Source: Flavobacteriia bacterium
GTDB lineage: Bacteria; Bacteroidota; Bacteroidia; Flavobacteriales_D; Crocinitomicaceae
Length of the DNA stretch: 64,000 bases
Assembly (NCBI GenBank): GCA_947446925.1
Contig: CANFHU010000005.1
Span: forward strand, 97,290 to 161,289
Direction: 5' to 3'
Shown one piece after another: positions 31,931 through 42,047 of this stretch. The notes under the pieces were generated by a model, which saw only the letters and a list, made by a program, of their open reading frames with translations, was not told the DNA's origin and made no database searches. Position 1 is the stretch's first letter. The number at the start of each line of letters is the position of its first letter. Position numbers and translations under genes: made by a program.

Positions 31931-32764
31931 TTATAACGTAGATTTTAATGAATTATTGATTAATTCAACCGAGTACCCCAAAGGAAAAAACAGAAAATTA
32001 TGGATATAGTAATTTTCTTTAATGGATAAATTCTGATGTTTTTCTATCGAAAAATGACTAACATCAAGCAAAGATTTCAAAGATTTATCATAAAATGTAC
32101 ATCTATATCCTAATGCACAAATCTCTTCTATCACAGAGTAAAAATTTAGTGGATGATGTCTATATTCAATTTCAACCATCAAGACTGGGTGATCTCGCTT
32201 AATTAGTTTTTTAGCTCCGCGAATCGCTTGTAATTCATGTCCTTCAATATCTATTTTAATAAAATTTATGGTATTGGATTTTGCGTTAAAAAGTGAATCC
32301 AATGTTATTGTTTCAACTTGAATTTTATCTACTCGGGTTTCATTCTTCTCTGGAAGAAGATCTAATTTCGCGCGTGTTTCAAATTTCTCTGAACCAATGT
32401 AAGGAATATACAAATCCGAAGTAGAAGATTGATTACTAACAGCATATTGGTATATCCTTAGTTTAGGAAATAACAGCCTTAATCGTTTAGAAAGAGGTGG
32501 TATTGGTTCAAATACTATTATTTCTTTCGCTTGAATAACCTCTTGAAAAAAATAAGTGTACTCCCCTAAATTCGCACCAACATCCAATACAGACGACTGA
32601 TTATTAATTAAATACGGTAAAACCTCAAACTCTTGATCTACCGTTTTAGTGTCGAATGTGTATTTAAAAATAGAATATATTCGTTTTTTATATAGCGTTG
32701 GTATAAAAACTTGCACAATTTTAGAAAAGAAATGTTTCAATGTATTAAATATATTATGTAACAT
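31931..32764 (-). CDS. FkbM family methyltransferase
   Basis: SSVLDVGANLGEYTYFF...VFEPIPP...FIKIDIEGHELQAIRGAKKLI. Confidence 0.92.
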   Translation of the reverse strand: MLHNIFNTLKHFFSKIVQVFIPTLYKKRIYSIFKYTFDTKTVDQEFEVLPYLINNQSSVLDVGANLGEYTYFFQEVIQAKEIIVFEPIPPLSKRLRLLFPKLRIYQYAVSNQSSTSDLYIPYIGSEKFETRAKLDLLPEKNETRVDKIQVETITLDSLFNAKSNTINFIKIDIEGHELQAIRGAKKLIKRDHPVLMVEIEYRHHPLNFYSVIEEICALGYRCTFYDKSLKSLLDVSHFSIEKHQNLSIKENYYIHNFLFFPLGYSVELINNSLKSTL

Positions 32765-32768
32765 AAAA

Positions 32769-34265
32769 CTATTTTTCTAGAATTTTTTTCTTAATCAAAG
32801 AAATTGCATTGTGTAAATATTCTTTTGTATTAGGTTCTAAATCAAAGTAATATAATGTAAAACAAAAAGTAAAAAGTAAATAACAAGACTGAATAAAAAT
32901 ATTAAAAATAGGATTTGAAGTTAATGGAAAAATCAAGTAATACGTAAAAAGCGTTAGAACAAAAACCAGAATTAGATATACTTGTTTTATTGTAAACGGG
33001 TGAATTTTATATGCGAAATAAACAAATAATAACCGTCCTATATTATAGATAACAAAAGAAATAGAAGTGGATATTGCCGTACCTATAATTCCATATTTTG
33101 GAATAAAAATTAAGTTTAAAAAATATACAACTGCTATCAATACAATCGTGAAAATAATATCAAACTTATATTTTTTGGAAGTTAAGAAAATAACTCCGTT
33201 AATACCAAAATACATATCTAGCATTTTGCCAATCATTAAGAATAAAAACACCCATTTTCCGATTGTATATTCTTTGGGTAAAAAACTAAATAAATCATTA
33301 ATATTCATCCAAATAAGTAAAAATAAAAACAAAGCAATAAAAAGCGATACAGAACTTATTTTTTGATAAAGTTCTTTCATTTTAAACATATCTTTATTTT
33401 TCCAATACACCGAAACTAAAGGGGAACCCACACGCACAATAGAGCGATACGGAATCATTAGTGCGCTAGTTAGGAAAATTATTTGTGTATAGATACCAGT
33501 TTCTTTCAATCCAATGTACGATGCAATCATTAAGGAATCTAAGGTTACTACAACCAATGCTCCAAGAGAATTTAGATAATTATATAGACTAAAAGCCAAA
33601 ATGATTTTTTTAAACCTTTTCGGAATTTGTATCGATTTAATTGAAAACTGAATTTCATTCTTTTTTAATAAATAGAGTAATAAAATGATAGCTGGAATAA
33701 AATAAACAATAAAATGTAATGTTAGAAATATTTCAAATGAAATAAAGTGGATACCATATAGTAAGAGTAGAAAAAGTGTAATTAATCGTGTTACTATCTC
33801 ATTAGATAAAACTCCAATGATATTTTTATACATTCCTCGTAAATAATTATCAAACAATAAAAAGAAAACATTACCAATTCCAATAGGAATTATCCAGTAA
33901 TAATATTGCACAAATTCCTTGGACTTTTCTTGATAATGCATATTGATTGCATCTTTAAATAACACAGCGATACAAACAAAAAGCAATACTCCTAAACTTA
34001 CAATTATGGATGTTAATAAGAGAAAACCATGATTGTTTTTTTCTTTGTTTCTGAAGAAAGGGAAAAATTTCCAAACGGCATATACAGTACCTAAATTTGC
34101 ACACTGCGCAAATAATAAGCCAACGGATACAATTAAATTAATTAAACCAATTTGGGTGGAAGTCAGAAATAAAATAAAAAAAACGCCTCTATTTAAGTAG
34201 CCTAAGATGAGACCTAAATAGGAAAGAACCATCGTTCTTAAAGCATCTTTTTTTATTATTCCCAT
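32769..34265 (-). CDS. Second oligosaccharide flippase (Wzx-like)
   Basis: Multi-TM; ASYIGLKETGIYTQIIFLTSALMIPYRSIVRVGSPLVSVYW. Confidence 0.82.
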   Translation of the reverse strand: MGIIKKDALRTMVLSYLGLILGYLNRGVFFILFLTSTQIGLINLIVSVGLLFAQCANLGTVYAVWKFFPFFRNKEKNNHGFLLLTSIIVSLGVLLFVCIAVLFKDAINMHYQEKSKEFVQYYYWIIPIGIGNVFFLLFDNYLRGMYKNIIGVLSNEIVTRLITLFLLLLYGIHFISFEIFLTLHFIVYFIPAIILLLYLLKKNEIQFSIKSIQIPKRFKKIILAFSLYNYLNSLGALVVVTLDSLMIASYIGLKETGIYTQIIFLTSALMIPYRSIVRVGSPLVSVYWKNKDMFKMKELYQKISSVSLFIALFLFLLIWMNINDLFSFLPKEYTIGKWVFLFLMIGKMLDMYFGINGVIFLTSKKYKFDIIFTIVLIAVVYFLNLIFIPKYGIIGTAISTSISFVIYNIGRLLFVYFAYKIHPFTIKQVYLILVFVLTLFTYYLIFPLTSNPIFNIFIQSCYLLFTFCFTLYYFDLEPNTKEYLHNAISLIKKKILEK

Positions 34266-34341
34266 TGTTTTATAGTAATTTTTAAAGTAAATTTTTCTTC
34301 GTTGTGGATTCAGTTTTTTTAATCAAAATAAATAGTAGTAA

Positions 34342-35409
34342 TTAAAAAATTCCTTGGGATGCAATTCTTGATAAATAAAAATCGAATGGATTAACTTTAT
34401 TTTCGTCTAAATTTTTCCAAACCATCGCCATACCCCTTTCTAAGAAGAAATAACCAGAATTCTGAAAATTTTTCGTTTCTTTTATATTTAGTTCGGAAGT
34501 GTTAAATAACCAATTTCGAACATTTATAGAACCCTTCTTAAAAAGAAGTTTTGTAATCGTGCGAATTATGACCACCCTCATTGTATCCGTTAAATCAGGA
34601 TGAAATGTAGATTGATTAATGAAAGAAATATTATCCTTAGTACTATTAACTTCTATAATTGCAACACATAACCGTGCTTGATTAAATACTAAAAAAGTAT
34701 GTTTTTTGAAGTAATTTGGATTATTATAAATACGCCATTTTTGATAGTTTGAATTTTGGTGAATAGCAAAACAATCATTTGATGACTCCAGATTATGTTG
34801 AATTAATAATTCAGAAAAGTTACTATCGTCTATCTTTTCTTGCAATGAAAAACTAAAATTATGCTTGTTTAGAGAAAGATTGAATTTAAAAAAAGAATAT
34901 AAAGTCAAACCGAAAATTTTACACTTGTCGCTAAATTTATTTTTTGAATTCAGTTTTTTCAAAAAATTATAACTCGGTATTACAGCATGTACAGCAAGAC
35001 CTTGGTGTTGATAAAATGGGACTTCAAACCCTATTTTTTTAAATGCTTTGGTAGCAGAGGTAAATCCCCAAATCAACGTAATTTCTTTCTTTTTGCATTC
35101 CTCAAATAAAAAGGAATAAATATTCTGAAAAATATTTTGACCACGATAACGCGGATCTACCAATGTGTCCTCACTTTTACCTGATTTGATAACATTTCCA
35201 TTTGAATGAATTAAATCAATCGGAATTACACAATTAGTCCCAACAATTTCACCGTTATCTTCCGCTATTACATAAATGGATTCCCCAAAAGGACCTTCAA
35301 GAAATTCCCAATTGAAATCCTGTAAAGTTCGATTTGGTTTATCATTACGATTGTGAAATTCGTTTATTTTTGGATAATCGGATGTGGTTGCTAATCGATA
35401 GGTTACCAT
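34342..35409 (-). CDS. GNAT family N-acetyltransferase
   Basis: MVTYRLATTSDYPKINEFHNR...DTLVDPRYRGQNIFQNIYSFLFEECKK. Confidence 0.82.
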   Translation of the reverse strand: MVTYRLATTSDYPKINEFHNRNDKPNRTLQDFNWEFLEGPFGESIYVIAEDNGEIVGTNCVIPIDLIHSNGNVIKSGKSEDTLVDPRYRGQNIFQNIYSFLFEECKKKEITLIWGFTSATKAFKKIGFEVPFYQHQGLAVHAVIPSYNFLKKLNSKNKFSDKCKIFGLTLYSFFKFNLSLNKHNFSFSLQEKIDDSNFSELLIQHNLESSNDCFAIHQNSNYQKWRIYNNPNYFKKHTFLVFNQARLCVAIIEVNSTKDNISFINQSTFHPDLTDTMRVVIIRTITKLLFKKGSINVRNWLFNTSELNIKETKNFQNSGYFFLERGMAMVWKNLDENKVNPFDFYLSRIASQGIF

Positions 35410-36677
35410 GTTAATTTATTTTCTTCAATCAATTGTAATGGACGAATTACTTCAATCTTATTTTCGTAAATATAACAAAGTATTTTTTTATATTCTTTTA
35501 GATAAGAATTGTATTTATAGTCTGTAAAAAAAGTATTGTGCCATAACAACGATATATCACAGTTTAAATTATTTTTCTCAAAAAAGTCAATCACTGTCGT
35601 TCCTATCGTATTAACATTTGATTTTAAATATTGATGAAACGTAGTATCCATAAAATGTAAAGGTGCTTCAATAAAGTCATATGGTTTATTAGACACAATA
35701 TCAAAAGGTTGAAATGCTTTGCCATAAGAATTTCTAAAACCATAATGTTCCGCAAAACCTAAACTACAATCTAATTTGATGGAAGAATCTGAAAGTTTTC
35801 GCCAATCTTCCACGGTATTAAAACGCAAAAAATGGTATCTGTTAAAAACTGTTTTAAAACCACATTTTTCCAATTCCTGTTCAAATGTATCGTCGCTACA
35901 TGATTTGTGTAAACCATTAAATGATTCTGCTTGCTGTACTAATCGTATTAGCGCATGTTCTTTTTTAATAGAATAATCAGAATTTTTGATATTAAACGAT
36001 CCTTTACCAGCATTAACTAACCAAAAAAAAGTGGTGTATACATCGTATTCATTACTAATTTTAAGGATTTTATCTATATTTCTCCAGTGTGGTCTTTGCA
36101 TTACCTCATTGAAAATTAATCGAATAATAACTCCTAACTTTTTATTTTTAACAGCCCACAAACCATCTTGTAAAAAAGAACCATACAACGTGTCAATATC
36201 GTGAGAAATATAAAATCTACTTTTTTTCTTGTTACCAATCACATGTTTGATTGAAAGAAATTCATCTATTTCTAATTGCACTAGATTCTTATCAATTAAC
36301 TGATATTTAAATTGATAAGATGAACTATATGTAAATCTTCCATATTTATCTGTAGCGGCTTTTTCATCAAATTCTTGAAGGCAATTTATTTTATAAAAAA
36401 TACTTGCAATATAATCTTTCCTACCATATTCGTTAAAAAATGAAATATGTTGATCGATGTTGAAGTCTACAATTTGATTTTGTACGGATGAATAAAAATT
36501 TAAGCAGATAACTTGACTTTCAATGTCTGTATGATCCCACATCCATTTTGCCCCATTTTTATTATCTATAAAATTGAATTGAATTGATTGATTAATTTCA
36601 ATTATTTTAAGTACATATCTTACAATATTCGTGTAATTTTCATCGGACTTAATGTAGATATCAATCATGTTTTTCAT
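35403..36677 (-). CDS. Polysaccharide-deacetylase-like protein (DUF7033-type), paralogue of 45203..46489
   Basis: FYISHDIDTLYG...GLHKS...LDCSLGFAEHYGFRNSYGKAFQPFD...PLHFMDTTFHQYLK...LLWHN. Confidence 0.75.
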   Translation of the reverse strand: MKNMIDIYIKSDENYTNIVRYVLKIIEINQSIQFNFIDNKNGAKWMWDHTDIESQVICLNFYSSVQNQIVDFNIDQHISFFNEYGRKDYIASIFYKINCLQEFDEKAATDKYGRFTYSSSYQFKYQLIDKNLVQLEIDEFLSIKHVIGNKKKSRFYISHDIDTLYGSFLQDGLWAVKNKKLGVIIRLIFNEVMQRPHWRNIDKILKISNEYDVYTTFFWLVNAGKGSFNIKNSDYSIKKEHALIRLVQQAESFNGLHKSCSDDTFEQELEKCGFKTVFNRYHFLRFNTVEDWRKLSDSSIKLDCSLGFAEHYGFRNSYGKAFQPFDIVSNKPYDFIEAPLHFMDTTFHQYLKSNVNTIGTTVIDFFEKNNLNCDISLLWHNTFFTDYKYNSYLKEYKKILCYIYENKIEVIRPLQLIEENKLTW

Positions 36678-36818
36678 TTTCTTTCATTACGAAAATACAA
36701 TATTTTTTAAGGGAAAATTCGATAATATTCTTTTTTTATTTGGCCATGTACTAATGCTATACCTAGATTTAACTTGTTTTTTTCTATTTTTACAAAATAC
36801 GTACAATAAACTTCAAAT

Positions 36819-38651
36819 ATGTGTGGAATACACGGTTTTATAAATAACAATATTGCACAAGAAGATGGAAGGAAATTAATTCATGCAATGACTAATTCTA
36901 CCTTGCATCGTGGTCCAGACTTTTCCAATACAGAACAAATTGATAATTGTTATTTTGGTCACAATAGACTGAGTATTTTAGATCTTTCTGAATCCGGAAA
37001 TCAACCCATGTTTTTCGATGACTATGCGATCGTATTCAATGGAGAGATTTATAATTATAAAGAAATTCGGGAGGAATTGATTACGCACGGTTATAAATTT
37101 CATTCTGATTCCGACACTGAGGTCATTTTAAAAGGGTATGACTTCTGGAAGGAAAATGTTGTACAAAAGTTTATTGGAATGTGGGCATTTGCAATTTACT
37201 CAAAATCTACAAATAAATTATTTTGTTCAAGAGACCGATTTGGAATAAAACCTTTTTACTACATACTAAGCAATAACGCATTATATTTTGCATCTGAGAT
37301 AAAATCATTAGCCAAAACTCCTGTTTTTTCAAAAGAATTAAACTTAAATCAAATAAGTAGAGGTTTGCAGTTAGGTTGGATGGTGCATAACGACGAAACG
37401 TATTATTCAAATGTAAAAGCATTACAACCAGGAAATAATATGGTTTTTGAAGGCGGAAAATTACATTTTGATACTTATTGGAAAATTACAACCAATACAT
37501 TAAACACTAAATCAGATTTTAATTTAAAATTTAAAAACTTATTTGACGACACACTCAAATTGCATATGCGAAGTGATGTACCTGTTGGTGCTTCGTTGAG
37601 TGGCGGATTGGATAGTTCTAGTATTGTTTGCAGTATAATTGAACAAAATCTAACCGAAAATCTGCATACATTTTCCATTTATTATGAAGGTGAAAACACA
37701 GTAGATGAACGACCTTTTATAAAAGAAATAGAAAAAAAATATAAAAATAGATACCTAGCGAATTATTATTCTCCTACAGACGCTGATGTACAAGCAGATT
37801 TTCATGAGATTTGTAGAATGATAGACTTTCCTATGTCTGGATCTTCGTGTATATCGCATTATTCACTCATGAATTTGGTGCAGAAAGAAAATATAAAAGT
37901 CATTCTTTCTGGTCAAGGCGCGGATGATTATATGGGAGGATATTTACATAGTTATTATCGTTTTTTTGCAGATAAATTTTCAAAACTCGAATGGATTAGT
38001 CTGATTAAAGAGTTTAATTTATATTGCAAATATCAAGAAGCATCAATTGGTGTAATGACTCAAGTTGCTTTAAAAAGTTTACTTTCCGTTTTTTTAACGG
38101 AAAAGTATTTGTACAGTGCAGAATATAAAAACTACTTACCATTTGTTTTTAAATCTGGACTTACAAATTCAGTTTTAAATTTTGAAAAATTTCAAGCGTC
38201 ACGATTAGATTCTTTTCATTATGTATTAATGAATTATTCAAGTTTACCTACTATTTTACACTATGAAGATAGGATTTCGATGGCAAAGTCAATTGAAACA
38301 AGGGTGCCGTTTCTAGACCACAGATTGGTAGAAATGTTTTTTAATAATCAATCTAATACAAAAATAGAAAACGGCTATACAAAAAGTGTTTTACGAAAAT
38401 CAATGGAGGGTATAATTCCAGAAAAAATACAATATAGAAAAGATAAAAAAGGCTTTGTTACACCTGGTGAAATATTATGGTTAAGAGGTTGTTTATCGCA
38501 TTTATTAGAAATTGATTACCAATTGCTTTATTTCTTAAATCCTGTAAAAACAAAAAATGTAATTGAAGAGTTTAAAAAAGGGAATAACAAGTACGCAAAA
38601 TTAGTTTGGAGAATTGCGTGTTTAAATTATTGGATGAAAAATTTTAATTAA
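36819..38651 (+). CDS. asnB: Asparagine synthase (glutamine-hydrolysing)
   Basis: MCGIHGF N-terminal Cys2 nucleophile; PP-loop SLSGGLDSSSIV. Confidence 0.95.
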   Translation: MCGIHGFINNNIAQEDGRKLIHAMTNSTLHRGPDFSNTEQIDNCYFGHNRLSILDLSESGNQPMFFDDYAIVFNGEIYNYKEIREELITHGYKFHSDSDTEVILKGYDFWKENVVQKFIGMWAFAIYSKSTNKLFCSRDRFGIKPFYYILSNNALYFASEIKSLAKTPVFSKELNLNQISRGLQLGWMVHNDETYYSNVKALQPGNNMVFEGGKLHFDTYWKITTNTLNTKSDFNLKFKNLFDDTLKLHMRSDVPVGASLSGGLDSSSIVCSIIEQNLTENLHTFSIYYEGENTVDERPFIKEIEKKYKNRYLANYYSPTDADVQADFHEICRMIDFPMSGSSCISHYSLMNLVQKENIKVILSGQGADDYMGGYLHSYYRFFADKFSKLEWISLIKEFNLYCKYQEASIGVMTQVALKSLLSVFLTEKYLYSAEYKNYLPFVFKSGLTNSVLNFEKFQASRLDSFHYVLMNYSSLPTILHYEDRISMAKSIETRVPFLDHRLVEMFFNNQSNTKIENGYTKSVLRKSMEGIIPEKIQYRKDKKGFVTPGEILWLRGCLSHLLEIDYQLLYFLNPVKTKNVIEEFKKGNNKYAKLVWRIACLNYWMKNFN

Positions 38652-38661
38652 CGATTCTTAC

Positions 38662-39768
38662 ATGTCTTCAAAACCAACTAAAAAATACTTTGAAAATCTG
38701 GATGGATTAAGGGCTTTAGCTGCTTTTTCCGTTATCTTCACCCATCTTTCCTATTTTATTTTGCCAGACACAAAACTCAAATTTGGCATAAAAGCGATAT
38801 TTTCGTTTGGAGGTGTAGGTGGAAGACTTGGGGTAATTTTTTTTTTTATTTTAAGTGGTTTTCTAATCACGTATTTACTTTTTACGGAGCAAGAATTTAG
38901 TAAAAACATACAAATTGGAAAATTCTACATACGAAGAGTATTACGAATATGGCCTTTATATTTTATAACTCTAATTATAGGATTTTTTATTATTCCATAT
39001 CTGAAAGGAGTAGGCCATGAAAATGCATCCGGTTGGATGTACCTTCTATTTCTTGCTAATTTCGACCATATACTGCATGGATTTCCAACGGTTTCTGTAT
39101 TAGGTGTTCACTGGAGTGTTTGTGTAGAGGAACAATTTTATATTTTTTGGCCTGTTTTATTTTATTTACTTAAAGGAAAAAAGTATTTTCTATATGGAAT
39201 GATTGGTTTAATTATTATTTCAGAATCTTACTATTTATTTTACGGTCAGAATTATAAAGCAGGCGACTATAATTTAATAAGTTGTTTAAAATATTTATGT
39301 ATTGGTGGGGTAATAGCCTATTTTTCTTACTTTAAATTGAAATTTATAACTGTTTTTATGAATAAAATAAACAAGTTTTTCACCATTCTTATTTATGTGG
39401 TTTCACTTATTTTTATTTTAATTCAACATAAATTATTAGGTCATTTTGCATTTTATGAAGTTGTCTACGATATTGTACCTACACTTTTCTTTGTATTTGT
39501 AATTTTGGATCAAAATTTTGCTAAAAATTCTTTTTTTAAAACTGGAAATTATAGTATACTAACCTACCTAGGTAAAATTAGTTACGGTTTATATTTAACC
39601 CACATGATTGCAATGAATATCGTTTTATTATTTGTTAAAAACCCGTCAGAAAATCTCTGGATCATGTATAGTTCAACGATTTTATTAACACTAATTTTTA
39701 GTCATCTTTCCTATAAATACATAGAGTCTTACTTTTTAAAATATAAAGATTCATTTTCAAGAATTTAA
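38662..39768 (+). CDS. Acyltransferase family 3 (OafA-like) membrane protein
   Basis: NLDGLRALAAFSVIFTHL; RLGVIFFFILSGFLIT; FYIRRVLRIWPLYF; VHWSVCVEEQFYIFWP. Confidence 0.93.
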   Translation: MSSKPTKKYFENLDGLRALAAFSVIFTHLSYFILPDTKLKFGIKAIFSFGGVGGRLGVIFFFILSGFLITYLLFTEQEFSKNIQIGKFYIRRVLRIWPLYFITLIIGFFIIPYLKGVGHENASGWMYLLFLANFDHILHGFPTVSVLGVHWSVCVEEQFYIFWPVLFYLLKGKKYFLYGMIGLIIISESYYLFYGQNYKAGDYNLISCLKYLCIGGVIAYFSYFKLKFITVFMNKINKFFTILIYVVSLIFILIQHKLLGHFAFYEVVYDIVPTLFFVFVILDQNFAKNSFFKTGNYSILTYLGKISYGLYLTHMIAMNIVLLFVKNPSENLWIMYSSTILLTLIFSHLSYKYIESYFLKYKDSFSRI

Positions 39769-39779
39769 CACAAAAACGT

Positions 39780-40925
39780 ATGGATAATAAACGAATACTT
39801 ATCATTTCTTTTTCAAATTTAAAGAATGATTCAAGAGTAAAACGTCAAATTAATTACTTAAAAAAACAAAATAAGGTACTAACGATGGGGTTAGCAGACC
39901 CTGAAATAGAGGATGTAAATTTCATAGACATTTCCTTTAAATTAAATAAATTTCATTTGTTGTATACAATGTTCTTAAGTACTATTGGATTATTTGAAAA
40001 ATCGTACTGGAAACAAGATCAAATAAAAGTTGCACAAAAAAAAATAAAAAGTTCCAACTTAGAAAACTTAGATTTGATAATTGCTAACGACATTGATAGT
40101 GTCCCTTTAGCACTTTCGATAAAATCAAACAATACCAAAATTATTTTTGATGCACACGAATACTCTCCTTTAGAGCATAATGACAATCTGGTTTGGAGAA
40201 TCGTTTTTAAAAAATATAAAACGTATTTGATTCAAAAATATGCACATCTATGTGATTCGATGTTAACCGTTTGTGATGGTATTGTTGAAGAATACAAAAA
40301 AGTATTCCAATTACAACCAATCGTAATTACAAATGCATGTAAATTTTATGATTTGAAACCTAGTAAAACACAAGACAAAATTAAAATGATTCACCATGGA
40401 TTGTCTCTACCTACCAGAAAAATCGAGAACATGATTTTGATGATGGACGAGGTAGATGAACGTTTTGAATTGCATTTAATGTTAATGCAAAACAATAAAT
40501 CCTATTATAATAAATTAGAAGCCTTGATTGCTACCCGAAATAATGTTTTATTAATTCCGTCTGTCCCAACGGATGAAATAGTCCCTTTTACCAATAAATA
40601 TGATATTGGACTTTATATTCTTGAGCCTACAAATTTCAATAATGCTAATGCATTGCCTAATAAATTTTTTGAATTTATACAATCCCGATTAGCAATTGCC
40701 ATTGGTCCATCACCTGAAATGTCTAAAATAATTGAGTCTAATCAAATTGGTGTGATTTCTAGTGATTTTACACCTAAATCCTTAGCACAACAATTAAATA
40801 AATTATCAATCTCTGATATTGATCGAATGAAAAAAAATACAGATATTTTGGCTAATTCACTCAATGCGGATGCGAATATGCTCATACTAAAACAAGAAAT
40901 CCAATCGTTATTTACTGTTGAATAA
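39780..40925 (+). CDS. Glycosyltransferase (GT-B type)
   Basis: RILIISFSNLKNDSRVKRQINYLKK...IIFDAHEYSPLEH...ANALPNKFFEFIQSRLAIAIGPSPEM. Confidence 0.85.
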   Translation: MDNKRILIISFSNLKNDSRVKRQINYLKKQNKVLTMGLADPEIEDVNFIDISFKLNKFHLLYTMFLSTIGLFEKSYWKQDQIKVAQKKIKSSNLENLDLIIANDIDSVPLALSIKSNNTKIIFDAHEYSPLEHNDNLVWRIVFKKYKTYLIQKYAHLCDSMLTVCDGIVEEYKKVFQLQPIVITNACKFYDLKPSKTQDKIKMIHHGLSLPTRKIENMILMMDEVDERFELHLMLMQNNKSYYNKLEALIATRNNVLLIPSVPTDEIVPFTNKYDIGLYILEPTNFNNANALPNKFFEFIQSRLAIAIGPSPEMSKIIESNQIGVISSDFTPKSLAQQLNKLSISDIDRMKKNTDILANSLNADANMLILKQEIQSLFTVE

Positions 40926-42044
40926 CTCAACTAATGTTTTAACCAAAAAGTCAATTTCTTCTTGTGTAGTATAATGAGAAAATGAAAAACGTATAGACTG
41001 ACGTTGTGGATCTAAATTTAGTGCTCTAAGTACATGAGAACCAGTATTAGCACCCGATGTACAAGCACTTCCTCCGCTACAAGCAATTCCTTTTAAATCC
41101 AAAGAGAATAGCAACATTCCATCATTTTTGGAAGAAGGAAAACTACAATTTAAGATCGTATACAAACTATTTTCTAGGCTTGTTTCTCCATTAAAACAAA
41201 TGGTTGGTATATGTAATTGTAGTTGTTCTAGCATCGATTTCTTAAGCGACCAAACTTTAGCAATTTTTTCGTCTAAATTTTCTGTAATTAAGGTGATAGC
41301 TTTCGACATTCCAACAATACTAGCCGTGTTTTCGGTCCCACTTCTTAATCCACGTTCTTGTGCACCCCCATGTATAAAAGCTTGAATTTTATTACGTTTA
41401 TTTACATAGAGAAAACCAACCCCTTTAGGCCCATGCATTTTATGTGCAGAACAGGTAATAAAATCAATATCTAACTCTTGGATATTCAGAGGTACATGCC
41501 CGATACTTTGAACTGTATCGGAATGAAACAACGCATTATTTTCTCTACAAAGTCTACTAACTTCTTGAATTGGTAAATAGGTACCTATTTCATTATTAGC
41601 ATGCATCAGACTTACAATAGTTTTGGAATAAGATGCTAATAATTCTTTAAGATGCGCTAAATCTATATTTCCGTTTCCGTCACATCGAACGTAACAAACT
41701 TCTATATCGAATTGTTTTTGTAAATATTCAACTGTGTGTAAGACAGCATGATGTTCAATAGGTGAAGTTATGATTCGTTTAACCTCCAATTGTTCTACTG
41801 CACAACGAAGTGCCATGTTATCCGCCTCCGTACCTCCAGATGTAAATATTATTTCAGAAGGGGAGCAGTGAATAGTAGTTGCAATGGTTCTACGCGCATT
41901 TTCTAGTAACGCTTTCGCTTTTCTTCCATAAGCATGGGAAGAAGAAGGATTACCAAATTCTTCCTGCAATACAGATACCATACTTTCAATTACCTCTGGC
42001 GCAACTGGTGTGGTAGCAGCGTTATCTAAATATATTTGCATCAT
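40908..42044 (-). CDS. Cysteine desulfurase family protein (NifS/IscS-like)
   Basis: IYLDNAATTPVAPEVIESM...FGNPSSSHAYGRKAK...SAHKMHGPKGVGFLY...GSACTSGANTGSHVL. Confidence 0.95.
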   Translation of the reverse strand: MMQIYLDNAATTPVAPEVIESMVSVLQEEFGNPSSSHAYGRKAKALLENARRTIATTIHCSPSEIIFTSGGTEADNMALRCAVEQLEVKRIITSPIEHHAVLHTVEYLQKQFDIEVCYVRCDGNGNIDLAHLKELLASYSKTIVSLMHANNEIGTYLPIQEVSRLCRENNALFHSDTVQSIGHVPLNIQELDIDFITCSAHKMHGPKGVGFLYVNKRNKIQAFIHGGAQERGLRSGTENTASIVGMSKAITLITENLDEKIAKVWSLKKSMLEQLQLHIPTICFNGETSLENSLYTILNCSFPSSKNDGMLLFSLDLKGIACSGGSACTSGANTGSHVLRALNLDPQRQSIRFSFSHYTTQEEIDFLVKTLVELFNSK

Positions 42045-42047
42045 ATT

